DNA of 5,604 bases. Origin: Nitrosomonadales bacterium. Lineage in GTDB: Bacteria > Pseudomonadota > Gammaproteobacteria > Burkholderiales > Gallionellaceae. The translations under genes and the position numbers were made by a program. Numbering within the stretch: the stretch's first letter is position 1; each line of letters opens with the position of its first letter. The stretch is taken from NCBI GenBank assembly GCA_003235435.1, contig QJWF01000065.1, positions 1 to 5,604 of the forward strand, written 5' to 3'. The notes below the pieces were generated by a model. The model saw nothing but the letters and a program-made list of their open reading frames with translations. It had not been told where the DNA came from and ran no database searches. Positions 1 to 5,604 of the stretch are shown here, in pieces.

Positions 1-20
1 ACCGAAACTATTGCACTGCT

Positions 21-55
21 AAATAAAAACTCCAGCATTGCTGGAGTTTTTATTT
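21..55. terminator. Bidirectional intrinsic terminator
   Basis: A perfect inverted repeat pairs 21-36 with 40-55 around a 3-nt loop (ATT, 37-39). The core is the 7-bp GC-rich stem CTCCAGC/GCTGGAG, extended outward by nine A/T pairs. On the plus strand the stem runs into a T-rich tail to about 58; on the minus strand the A-rich left arm gives a U-rich tract. It can therefore end the minus-strand operon/tRNA transcript and also a plus-strand gene entering from beyond the left edge. The longer T tract favours slightly better plus-strand termination. The geometry is seen directly; activity is inferred. Confidence 0.9.
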
Positions 56-65
56 TTTGACGTAT

Positions 66-142
66 TGGTGGTGATAGGTGGATTTGAACCACCGACCTCA
101 GCGTTATGAGTGCTGCGCTCTAACCACCTGAGCTATATCACC
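66..142 (-). tRNA. tRNA with CAU anticodon, probably elongator tRNA-Met
   Basis: The minus strand folds into a complete 77-nt cloverleaf with encoded CCA (66-68). The acceptor stem is GGTGATA/TATCACC, the D stem GCTC/GAGC, the T stem GGTGG/CCACC with loop TTCAAAT, and the variable loop has 5 nt. The anticodon loop is CTCATAA with anticodon CAT at 106-108. The anticodon stem CAGCA/CGCTG has one A-C mismatch at 31-39, next to the loop. A CAT anticodon may mean elongator Met, initiator Met or lysidine-modified Ile2. Paired position 1-72 (G-C) argues against initiator. Pairs 4-69 and 5-68 are G-C and A-U, unlike the C-G pairs I recall as positive elements for TilS in Ile2, so Met is favoured but not proven. 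The gene starts 39 nt after the SPOR gene stop and is followed by the terminator at 21-55. Confidence 0.93.
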
Positions 143-156
143 GCAAAGAGCGCGGC

Positions 157-185
157 ATTCTCCAGATTTCAGCCCCCCTTGTCAA
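157..185 (-). promoter_or_regulatory. Sigma-70-type promoter of the tRNA gene
   Basis: Reading the minus strand toward the tRNA, a perfect -35 box TTGACA (185-180) is followed by a 17-nt spacer and a -10-like GAGAAT (162-157, 4 of 6 to consensus). Transcription would start near 149-151, leaving a leader of only 7-9 nt before the mature tRNA. The segment after the -10 (GCCGCGC) is GC-rich, as in stringently controlled stable-RNA promoters. The -35 box contains the TGA stop codon (184-182) of the upstream SPOR gene. The match is seen directly; activity and stringent control are inferred. Confidence 0.72.
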
Positions 186-907
186 TCCGCACAGGGGATT
201 TTCTTCAGTTCGCTACCCGGAAAATCCTTCTTCAATGAGTTTAATTTGGCTTCAGTCGCTGAACCGACACCTTTCAAAATGAATATCGCGGCCTTTTGCT
301 TGCCGGTACGCGCACCCACCCGCGCTGTACGTACATCCTTTGTGCGCAGTACATTAAGAAAGTTTTGCGCTGACTCCTGGCTCTTGAACACTCCAAGAGA
401 AACCGCGTTTCGCCAGGGGTCGGATTCCGGCACGATGAAATATTCCTCTATCCCTCTCGCCTTGAGCTGGGCAATTTTCTGCTGGACTGCAGCCTTGTTT
501 TTCAATGGCGGGATATATACCCAATAACGGATGACCTGGTCAACCTGTCGTTTATCCAGCTTATCACCGAGCTGCATTCCAGAAAGCGCGTCTGTAGCCA
601 GCCTCAAGTCCTCACCCGAAAAATCGCCCCACTCAAGACATAACTTGGCGCTTGTTCCTGTTGCGGGTGGAGATGAAGCGGCCATAGCCCCGGGTGAACT
701 CGATGCCGGCTGGTGAGATACTGCAGCTGGCGCCGGAATGGAAGCGCGCGATGTCACAGCCGGCTTATCCTCGAGCAAAATGATCTTTTCTTCATTCAGG
801 CCGGGTTGGGCTTGCACCACAGAACTTTCCCGCCACACCCATCCCTTTTGTATCAGCGCAAATAGGGTCACATTCGCCAGCAACAGCAACCAGAACCATG
901 TTCTCAT
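182..907 (-). CDS. Membrane-anchored SPOR-domain protein
   Basis: This 241-residue protein has an N-terminal hydrophobic segment (about 4-20, WFWLLLL then NVTLFALI) that acts as a membrane anchor or uncleaved signal. A low-complexity Ala/Pro/Ser linker (about 49-87) follows, then a C-terminal domain. The part from about 126 to 200, with RYWVYIPPL, the helix AAVQQKIAQLKARGI, WRNAVSLGVFKSQESAQNFL and then VRTARVG, fits the SPOR fold. SPOR domains bind peptidoglycan stripped of stem peptides and often localise to the division site. Two cysteines, C90 just before the domain and C239 near the end, lie in the presumed periplasmic part and could form a disulfide. The start ATG shares an ATGA overlap with the coaX stop and has GGAGG 10 nt upstream, so it should be translated with coaX. 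Its stop codon lies within the -35 box of the tRNA promoter. The SPOR assignment is by pattern and context; the exact division or envelope role is unknown. Confidence 0.85.
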   Translation of the reverse strand: MRTWFWLLLLANVTLFALIQKGWVWRESSVVQAQPGLNEEKIILLEDKPAVTSRASIPAPAAVSHQPASSSPGAMAASSPPATGTSAKLCLEWGDFSGEDLRLATDALSGMQLGDKLDKRQVDQVIRYWVYIPPLKNKAAVQQKIAQLKARGIEEYFIVPESDPWRNAVSLGVFKSQESAQNFLNVLRTKDVRTARVGARTGKQKAAIFILKGVGSATEAKLNSLKKDFPGSELKKIPCAD

Positions 908-1680
908 GTTCTACTCGCCTCCAGCGCGATTATCATCAAACCTTGCAGAGCGAGACCATCCACGATGCGCAATGGCATTCTCAGATGTTCCTTCAGCAAA
1001 CCGGCCGCACCGCCGCTCAATACCACCGGTGCGTTTTCATCTTCCAGCAGCGCATACTGCACTTGTATCGCACCGCAGCTTGCCTGGACCGCTCCACTGA
1101 AAATCGCATCGGCGGTATTCTTCGGAAATGGGGCATACTCTGCAGGAAGCCCGGATAATATTTTTTCGCTCCCTCTTGTCATCAGTTGCCCCGTTTTGTC
1201 GTACAGACTGCCCACCATCAGATCCATCCCGGGCAGGATAAGTCCACCAATGAACTCACCTTGCCCGGACAATGCATCTATCGTAGTCGCCGTACCGCAG
1301 TTAACCACCAGACACCCCCTTCGAACTAAATGCCATGCGCCAACCAAAGCAGCCCATCGGTCGCTTCCAAGCTGCTCTGGCCGCGAGTAACCATTGCGCA
1401 CACCGCACTGCGCTTCGCGCGCGATTATGAAATGCAAGCTTGCACCCACGTCAGATCCGAATTTTCTTATCTGCAACTGGACTTCACTGCCCGCAACATT
1501 GCTCACCCAAACCTGCCCAATTTCATGCAAAGCTTTGTCTATCCTATCGCAATGAACGGACAGATGTTGCGACAATTCGCCGACCTGTCCAACAGGCAAT
1601 ACGCCGTTGAGCAACCTATCCTTTCCCTGAATGAGAGCCCACTTGATGCGTGTGTTTCCTGCGTCGATCAGCAACATCAT
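904..1680 (-). CDS. coaX: Type III pantothenate kinase (CoaX/Baf family)
   Basis: It phosphorylates pantothenate with ATP in the cytoplasm, the first step of coenzyme A synthesis; type III enzymes belong to the ASKHA (actin/hexokinase-like) superfamily. With a 258-residue protein, the sequence shows the N-terminal phosphate loop DAGNTRIK (6-13), the pantothenate/active-site block GYSRPEQLGSDRW (97-109) with the family's catalytic Asp in GSDRW, the second phosphate motif NCGTATTID (127-135), GGLILPG (145-151), NTADAIFSGA (188-197) and a C-terminal SGG motif. The length is normal and no key motif is missing. The start is ambiguous: GTG ATG ATG occur in a row at 1683, 1680 and 1677. I chose the ATG at 1680 because GGAGG lies 8 nt upstream; the GTG at 1683 has 5 nt spacing and would add one residue. 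The ATG overlaps the birA stop by 1 nt, indicating coupled translation. In Bordetella the homologue was first named Baf. Confidence 0.96.
   Translation of the reverse strand: MMLLIDAGNTRIKWALIQGKDRLLNGVLPVGQVGELSQHLSVHCDRIDKALHEIGQVWVSNVAGSEVQLQIRKFGSDVGASLHFIIAREAQCGVRNGYSRPEQLGSDRWAALVGAWHLVRRGCLVVNCGTATTIDALSGQGEFIGGLILPGMDLMVGSLYDKTGQLMTRGSEKILSGLPAEYAPFPKNTADAIFSGAVQASCGAIQVQYALLEDENAPVVLSGGAAGLLKEHLRMPLRIVDGLALQGLMIIALEASRT
918..922 (-). promoter_or_regulatory. Ribosome binding site of the SPOR gene
   Basis: GGAGG on the minus strand lies 10 nt before the ATG at 907, inside the last codons of coaX. It supports the ATGA-overlap start and re-initiation after coaX. Confidence 0.6.
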
Positions 1681-2675
1681 CACGCTGCCCTCCCGACCTC
1701 ACCGGAATTGAAATACTTTTCACCTTGAGGCGTTTCAAGGCATAACTCACCGATATCGTTCACGCCGCGGGAAATCCCGCCGACAATCCTGCCATCCGGC
1801 ATTTTCAACTGAATCCGGCACCCTTGATGGATATGGTATCTTTCCCACTCCTTTCGCAACGAGGCAAAGCCGCCTTGCTCAAACTGCCGCAGCACACGCG
1901 CCAACTCAAGCAGCAATCTTGCCAGCAACCGGCTTCGGGTCGGCATACCTGTGCAAACCTCATCCAACGCGCAGGCTGGCTGATCAATTTGCCGCACCAA
2001 ATCAGATGGCAGGGTAAAATTCAGGCCTATGCCGATCACCACTGTGCTTGGCCCCAAGATATCGCCTTGAGCCTCCAACAACACGCCTCCCAGCTTTCCT
2101 TGCGCGGTCATGATGTCATTCGGCCACTTAAGGAATATTCCTTTCGCACCCAGCTCGCTCAATGCGCGAGCCTGTGCAACTCCAACCGCCAGACTCAATC
2201 CCGACAAAGCATTCAGCCCGCAAGCAAAGCGCCACAACAAGGAAAAGGTCAGCGCTGTGCCAAGGCCTGAATGCCAAACCCTCCCCATCCGTCCGCGCCC
2301 GGCAGTTTGAAGTTCCACTGCAGCAACGCTTCCGCTGCGCACCCCCCTGCCTGCGCCATTGATTCGCTGTAATAACAAAGTATTGCTTGATTCGGCTTGG
2401 GGCAATATCTCTATATTGAACTGAGCGGCTTCGTCACCCAACCAGCGTGCAATTTCATTGTGATCCAGACGCTGCCATGGACGCGCCAGCCGATATCCGC
2501 GACCGCGTATTCGGTGCAGCACCACATTGAACTCCCCCACCTCGGCAAGCGCGTTGAAAACACTGGCGCGCGACACTCCGAGCTGCCGTGCCAACACTTC
2601 TCCAGAATGGAACTCGCCGTCCGCCAGCATGGTCAGTAATTGCCAGGCTCGCGAGTGGATATTCCCTTCAGTCAT
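1680..2675 (-). CDS. birA: Bifunctional biotin-[acetyl-CoA carboxylase] ligase and transcriptional repressor BirA
   Basis: It activates biotin with ATP to biotinyl-5'-AMP and transfers biotin to a lysine of the acetyl-CoA carboxylase carrier protein. The 331-residue length is usual for the two-function form. Residues 9-63 form a winged helix-turn-helix with recognition helix GVSRASVFNALAEV (33-46) and wing LHRIRGRGYRL (53-63), so DNA binding is likely retained. The catalytic domain has ESSNTLL (95-101), the adenylate-binding loop TAGRGRMGRVW (124-134), KWPND with its lysine at 183 (183-187), KLGGVLLE (194-201) and GIGLN (215-219). The C-terminal SH3-like domain covers about 284-328. All core motifs look intact. 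The start forms an ATGA overlap with the patatin-like gene's stop and has no convincing Shine-Dalgarno, so translation probably depends on the upstream gene. No biotin synthesis gene or recognisable BirA operator lies in this window. Confidence 0.97.
   Translation of the reverse strand: MTEGNIHSRAWQLLTMLADGEFHSGEVLARQLGVSRASVFNALAEVGEFNVVLHRIRGRGYRLARPWQRLDHNEIARWLGDEAAQFNIEILPQAESSNTLLLQRINGAGRGVRSGSVAAVELQTAGRGRMGRVWHSGLGTALTFSLLWRFACGLNALSGLSLAVGVAQARALSELGAKGIFLKWPNDIMTAQGKLGGVLLEAQGDILGPSTVVIGIGLNFTLPSDLVRQIDQPACALDEVCTGMPTRSRLLARLLLELARVLRQFEQGGFASLRKEWERYHIHQGCRIQLKMPDGRIVGGISRGVNDIGELCLETPQGEKYFNSGEVGRAA
1689..1693 (-). promoter_or_regulatory. Ribosome binding site deciding the coaX start
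   Basis: GGAGG on the minus strand, inside the end of birA, is 5, 8 and 11 nt before the GTG (1683), first ATG (1680) and second ATG (1677). The 8-nt spacing favours the first ATG. This is the strongest Shine-Dalgarno-like motif near the birA-coaX junction. Confidence 0.65.
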
Positions 2676-3838
2676 TGGGGCAACTCGGTGCTCGCGGGAG
2701 TTTGAATATCCAAAAATCTCATGATCTCTTCACGTTGCCTTAATGCATCCTGATAGCCCAGATCGATCAAAGCCCTGCAGTAATTTCTTTCCGATAACAA
2801 ATAGCTCACTAGCGTCACGCCGCTGTTATGTCCGACACCGATTAAACGCAATAACAGTCTTATCGTCCAGGGCAATCCATCAACGTATCGTTCAGCTATC
2901 TTGTCGATAGGCTGGCTGGGTGAAATTACCATTACATCGACATGCCTGAGCCGGGTGGTTTCGCGAATTTCAGCCGGCATTACCGCAACCAGTTCGTTGA
3001 TTTTTTTCAGGCGCTCCAGATCGACATCCATGTTATCGAGGAAGATGCTGTTCAGAGCATGTCCTGCTATCTGCGCCAAGGTAGGATATTCATGCGTTTC
3101 GCTGCGCTCGGGTTGATCGCTATATTCATTTGCAGTTACACCGATCACCAGTATGCGAGTCGCACCAAGATTTAATGCCGATCCAAGCGGAGCGATCTGG
3201 CGCATTGAACCATCACCAAAATATTCACGATTGATCAAGGTCGGCTTGAACAAGAATGGCAGTGAAGCCGAGGCCAGCAGATGCTTAATTCCGATCTGCG
3301 TCGGCAAACCTACACGTCCGGTGCGCCGCCATGGAGCAAGTTCTTTTACACCCTGAAAAAAAGTCACAGACTGGCCGGAACCATAACCAGATGCTGTTAT
3401 GCTAAGAGCATGAAGGTAACCCGCATCTATGTTTTCCTGAATCAGCTCACATGGCAGAATCCGTTCCAGAAATTCCATCAGAGGCGTATTGTCGAGCAGT
3501 GAAATCTCTTTGAGCTTGTTGATTCCCAAAAAGCTTAACAACAGCCCAGTGAACCAAAGGATGGTGTTATTGAGCACTCCGATCATATCGGTACGATAGA
3601 TCTGGTTGGGGTGAAAGTTCTTCCAGGTATTGACGAGATACTGCACTCCCATGCTGAAATTCTTCGCGTTGACCGCAAGCGTGGCTGCATTGAGAGAGCC
3701 CGCAGAAGTGCCGCAAATAACCTGAAATGGACTGGAAGAGCGGCGCGGCATGATCTCTGCTATCGCCTTTAGCACACCAACCTGATAGGCAGCACGCGCC
3801 CCGCCCCCGGTAAGTATCAGTCCCGTGCGATTTTCCAT
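2672..3838 (-). CDS. Patatin-like phospholipase
   Basis: This 388-residue protein is a patatin-family serine acyl hydrolase, expected to cleave fatty acids from phospholipids or other lipid esters by a Ser-Asp dyad. The oxyanion-hole motif GGGARAAYQVG is at 11-21, the nucleophile elbow GTSAG at 43-47 with Ser45, and the catalytic Asp in DGS at 209-211 (Asp209). The full dyad suggests an active enzyme. Between them is a hydrophobic stretch (about 86-105, with ILWFTGLLLSFLG) that could touch or enter the membrane; there is no N-terminal signal peptide, so the catalytic domain is probably cytoplasmic. The region after about 235 is helical and basic near 320-332 and has no motif I recognise. It starts 7 nt after the stop of the 77-residue gene with only a weak ribosome site, and ends in the ATGA overlap with birA. 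The lipid substrate cannot be read from the sequence. Confidence 0.93.
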   Translation of the reverse strand: MENRTGLILTGGGARAAYQVGVLKAIAEIMPRRSSSPFQVICGTSAGSLNAATLAVNAKNFSMGVQYLVNTWKNFHPNQIYRTDMIGVLNNTILWFTGLLLSFLGINKLKEISLLDNTPLMEFLERILPCELIQENIDAGYLHALSITASGYGSGQSVTFFQGVKELAPWRRTGRVGLPTQIGIKHLLASASLPFLFKPTLINREYFGDGSMRQIAPLGSALNLGATRILVIGVTANEYSDQPERSETHEYPTLAQIAGHALNSIFLDNMDVDLERLKKINELVAVMPAEIRETTRLRHVDVMVISPSQPIDKIAERYVDGLPWTIRLLLRLIGVGHNSGVTLVSYLLSERNYCRALIDLGYQDALRQREEIMRFLDIQTPASTELPQ

Positions 3839-3845
3839 CGGCTCG

Positions 3846-4079
3846 CTATCCGACCTGCGCCCGAACCGATTCCAGCGCGTCTTTCAAAGTTTCATCAGGC
3901 AAACCATTCAGCGCCTCCGACAGAGTATCTGCTGCGCCCATCGCGGCAATCGGCAATGTCTCCGCGTTGGTATTGGCAACCAGAACGGCAGCAGCTCCCA
4001 CCACCCTGAGCAGCTTGGAACGTTCATTCATCAACATCTCGATCTCATTGCTGAGTAAGGCGACTTCCTGCTTGTTCAT
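3846..4079 (-). CDS. Small hypothetical protein, 77 residues, overlapping the maeB 3' end
   Basis: I do not recognise a family. The predicted product is almost wholly helical: a mixed-charge amphipathic helix (about 3-24, with SNEIEMLMNERSKLL), a short apolar Val/Ala stretch (26-36, VVGAAAVLVAN), an Ala-rich helix (about 40-58) and an acidic last helix after a Pro (61-74). There is no signal peptide, cysteine or metal motif. The apolar stretch is too short and too Ala-rich to be a sure membrane span; a small helical bundle or dimer is as likely. The reading frame stays open up to an ATG at 4112, but AGGGAG sits 7 nt before the ATG at 4079, which I chose; the ATG at 4085 is too close to that site. 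The gene overlaps maeB by 35 nt in another frame and lies 7 nt before the patatin-like gene, so it is probably cotranscribed with both. That it is a real gene is inferred from the ribosome site, tight spacing and protein-like composition. Confidence 0.72.
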   Translation of the reverse strand: MNKQEVALLSNEIEMLMNERSKLLRVVGAAAVLVANTNAETLPIAAMGAADTLSEALNGLPDETLKDALESVRAQVG

Positions 4080-5604
4080 AGTCATTCTCCCTGGTGTGTT
4101 TGACGCCGGCAACCGCCAATGCGCTCATATTCACGATGCGTCGAACTGTCGCTGTCGAAGTCAGGATATGTACTGATTTGCTCGCTCCCAGCAGAATCGA
4201 TCCAATCGTGACGCCGTCTCCCGCAGCCATCTTCAACAAATTATATGAAATGTTTGCCGCATCCAGATTCGGCATGACCAGCAAATTCGCTGCTCCCTTC
4301 AGTTGCGTTGCAGGAAAAATTTCTTGTCGCAGGCTTTCAGACAACGCGGCATCGCCGTGCATTTCTCCGTCAACCTCCAGCTCGGGAGCCAGTCTTTCGA
4401 GCATCTCGCGTGCCGTAGCCATTTTGCGCGCCGAAGCATCGTCAAAGCTGCCAAAATTGGAATGGGACAACAGCGCAATCTTCGGTGTCAAACCGAATCG
4501 GCGCATCTCTTCGGCAGCCAGCATTGTCATTTCTGCAATTTGCTCGGCACTAGGGTCCAGATTTATGTGTGTATCGCAAATGAACAGGGTGTTCTTGGGC
4601 AGCATTAGAATGTTCATCGCCGCATACAAGCTTACACCTGGCCTGCGACCGATAACCGCGTCAATAAAGCGCAGATGCCGGAGAGGTAAAGAAACAGCTC
4701 CGCATAGCATTGCTTCAGCCGCATTTTTATGCAACAGCATCGCAGCGATCAGGGTGTTGTGCCTGCGCATATCGCGCTTGGCCGATTCCGGAGTAATGCC
4801 ATGGCGTTGCATCATGCGATGATACTCGCTCCAGTATTCGCGGTAGCGCGGATCGTCCTCGGGATTCACCAGCTCGAAATGTTCTCCTGCGCGGATACGC
4901 AGGCCGAGTTTCGCGATACGCTGCTCGACCACAGCAGGACGACCAACCAGTATGGGGAAAGCGATGCGTTCGTCGACAACTGTCTGCACCGCGTGCAACA
5001 CGCGCAGATCTTCTCCTTCGGAATATACCAGACGCTTCGGGTCTTGTTTGGCAGCATCAAATACCGGCTTCATCAGCATGCTGGAGTGATAGACAAATCC
5101 GTCAAGCCGCTCGCGATATGCGGCCATGTCGGCGATAGGTCTCTGTGCCACCCCGCTGTCCATTGCAGCCTTAGCCACAGCGGGAGCAATTCGGGTGATC
5201 AGGCGCGAATCGAATGGTTTTGGAATCAGATGTTCGGCGCCAAAACTCAGGTTCTCCTCTCCATAGACTCTTTCATCTGAGTCGGATTGTTCTGCCTGCG
5301 CCAATTCTGCAATAGCGTAAACTGCGGCATGTTTCATTGTTTCGTTGATGGCTGAAGCTCCTACATCCAACGCACCGCGGAAGATATAAGGAAAACACAG
5401 TGCATTATTGACCTGGTTGGGATAATCGGAACGCCCGGTTGCAATGATTGCATCCGGGCGCACCGACTTGGCAAGTTCCGGCATTATCTCCGGATTGGGA
5501 TTTGCCAGCGCAAAGATCAGTGGCTGGTCCGCCATCAGTTCGACCATCTCGGGCTTCAATACCCCGCCGGCGGATAATCCAAGGAATACATCTGCGCCGC
5601 CAAT
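4045..5604 (-). CDS. maeB: NADP-type malic enzyme with C-terminal phosphotransacetylase-like domain, 5' end outside window
   Basis: It oxidatively decarboxylates malate to pyruvate, giving NADPH and CO2. The frame is open to the right edge; 519 codons are visible and roughly 240 N-terminal residues, with the catalytic Tyr and Lys region, are missing if the protein has the usual length of about 760. Counted from the edge, residues 1-70 are the end of the dinucleotide-binding malic enzyme domain (GGADVFLGLSAGGVL near 2-16, ANPNPEI at 34-40, TGRSDYPNQVNN at 56-67). A linker leads to the phosphotransacetylase-like domain from about 170 (VYSEGED at 193-199, DGEMHGDAAL at 412-421, NLDAANISYNLL at 446-457). 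Where true Pta has NDLSRGC, this protein has HILTSTA (479-485), so the catalytic Ser-Arg pair is not kept. This agrees with the domain's known role as an acetyl-CoA-binding regulatory module in MaeB. The last codons overlap the next gene. The methionine codons and TTG (5559) inside the window are internal, not starts. Confidence 0.96.
   Translation of the reverse strand: MGGADVFLGLSAGGVLKPEMVELMADQPLIFALANPNPEIMPELAKSVRPDAIIATGRSDYPNQVNNALCFPYIFRGALDVGASAINETMKHAAVYAIAELAQAEQSDSDERVYGEENLSFGAEHLIPKPFDSRLITRIAPAVAKAAMDSGVAQRPIADMAAYRERLDGFVYHSSMLMKPVFDAAKQDPKRLVYSEGEDLRVLHAVQTVVDERIAFPILVGRPAVVEQRIAKLGLRIRAGEHFELVNPEDDPRYREYWSEYHRMMQRHGITPESAKRDMRRHNTLIAAMLLHKNAAEAMLCGAVSLPLRHLRFIDAVIGRRPGVSLYAAMNILMLPKNTLFICDTHINLDPSAEQIAEMTMLAAEEMRRFGLTPKIALLSHSNFGSFDDASARKMATAREMLERLAPELEVDGEMHGDAALSESLRQEIFPATQLKGAANLLVMPNLDAANISYNLLKMAAGDGVTIGSILLGASKSVHILTSTATVRRIVNMSALAVAGVKHTRENDYEQAGSRLTQQ
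4087..4092 (-). promoter_or_regulatory. Ribosome binding site of the 77-residue gene
   Basis: AGGGAG on the minus strand, inside the last codons of maeB, lies 7 nt before the ATG at 4079 but only 1 nt before the ATG at 4085. It decides for the shorter 77-residue product. Confidence 0.65.

Noticed and set aside
1..26. Possible tail of a plus-strand gene at the left edge (frames end at 20-22, 24-26 or 58-60).
   Set aside because: All three frames are too short to tell which is coding; the terminator hints at such a gene, but the sequence does not support a call.
1681..1683. GTG start for coaX at 1683.
   Set aside because: It is possible, but the adjacent ATG at 1680 has better spacing (8 nt) from GGAGG and is the more common codon; the difference is one residue.
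1824..2270. A 148-codon open frame on the plus strand.
   Set aside because: It is antisense to the catalytic domain of birA, very Gln/Ser-rich, and without a family pattern.
2650..2720. BirA operator or separate birA promoter near the birA start.
   Set aside because: There is no palindromic operator-like pair and no -35/-10 pair with good spacing; the gene overlaps the one before it.
4080..4112. Longer 88-residue form of the small hypothetical protein starting at 4112.
   Set aside because: The extra 11 codons lie wholly inside maeB and contain the ribosome site for the ATG at 4079, so the shorter start is better supported.
4094..4822. A 242-codon open frame on the plus strand.
   Set aside because: It lies wholly opposite the well-supported maeB frame, and its translation is rich in Ser/Cys/Arg with no domain pattern, as expected of an antisense shadow.
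4729..5280. A 183-codon open frame on the plus strand.
   Set aside because: It is antisense to the phosphotransacetylase-like and malic enzyme parts of maeB, with no recognisable motif.
5557..5559. Apparent start (TTG) of the malic enzyme at 5559.
   Set aside because: The frame continues without a stop to the right edge and encodes typical malic enzyme sequence upstream (GGADVFLGLSAGG), so the codon is internal.

Overview
The window is a compact run of housekeeping genes, all read on the minus strand (right to left). The gene set and moderate GC content suggest a betaproteobacterium, perhaps near the Nitrosomonadales/Gallionellaceae. The main reason is the consecutive order birA - coaX (Baf-type type III pantothenate kinase) - SPOR-domain protein, which I remember as typical of that class. 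The taxon is an inference; no marker in the window fixes it.

Layout in transcription order: (1) the 3' two-thirds of maeB, a malic enzyme fused to a phosphotransacetylase-like domain, open at the right edge; (2) a 77-residue protein I do not recognise, whose start lies inside the maeB 3' end; (3) a patatin-like phospholipase, 7 nt further on; (4) birA, bifunctional biotin-protein ligase/repressor, joined by a 4-nt ATGA overlap; (5) coaX, overlapping birA by 1 nt (4 nt if the GTG start is used); (6) a membrane-anchored SPOR-domain protein, joined by another ATGA overlap; (7) a CAU-anticodon tRNA, probably elongator tRNA-Met, with its own promoter overlapping the SPOR stop codon; (8) a strong, probably bidirectional terminator at the left edge. 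The five complete protein genes and maeB touch, overlap or lie within 7 nt of each other, so one polycistronic unit with translational coupling is the simplest reading. The transcript start is outside the window.

Functionally, several genes centre on acyl-CoA chemistry. MaeB makes pyruvate and NADPH, and its C-terminal domain is known as an acetyl-CoA sensor. CoaX starts CoA synthesis. BirA biotinylates acetyl-CoA carboxylase. The patatin-like enzyme probably releases fatty acids from lipids. The SPOR protein (cell wall/division) and the tRNA are more likely positional neighbours. There is no mobile element, CRISPR array or gene-free stretch over 300 bases, and nothing I would call a new defence or metabolic system. 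The least explained pieces are the 77-residue protein and the tRNA promoter built across a stop codon.
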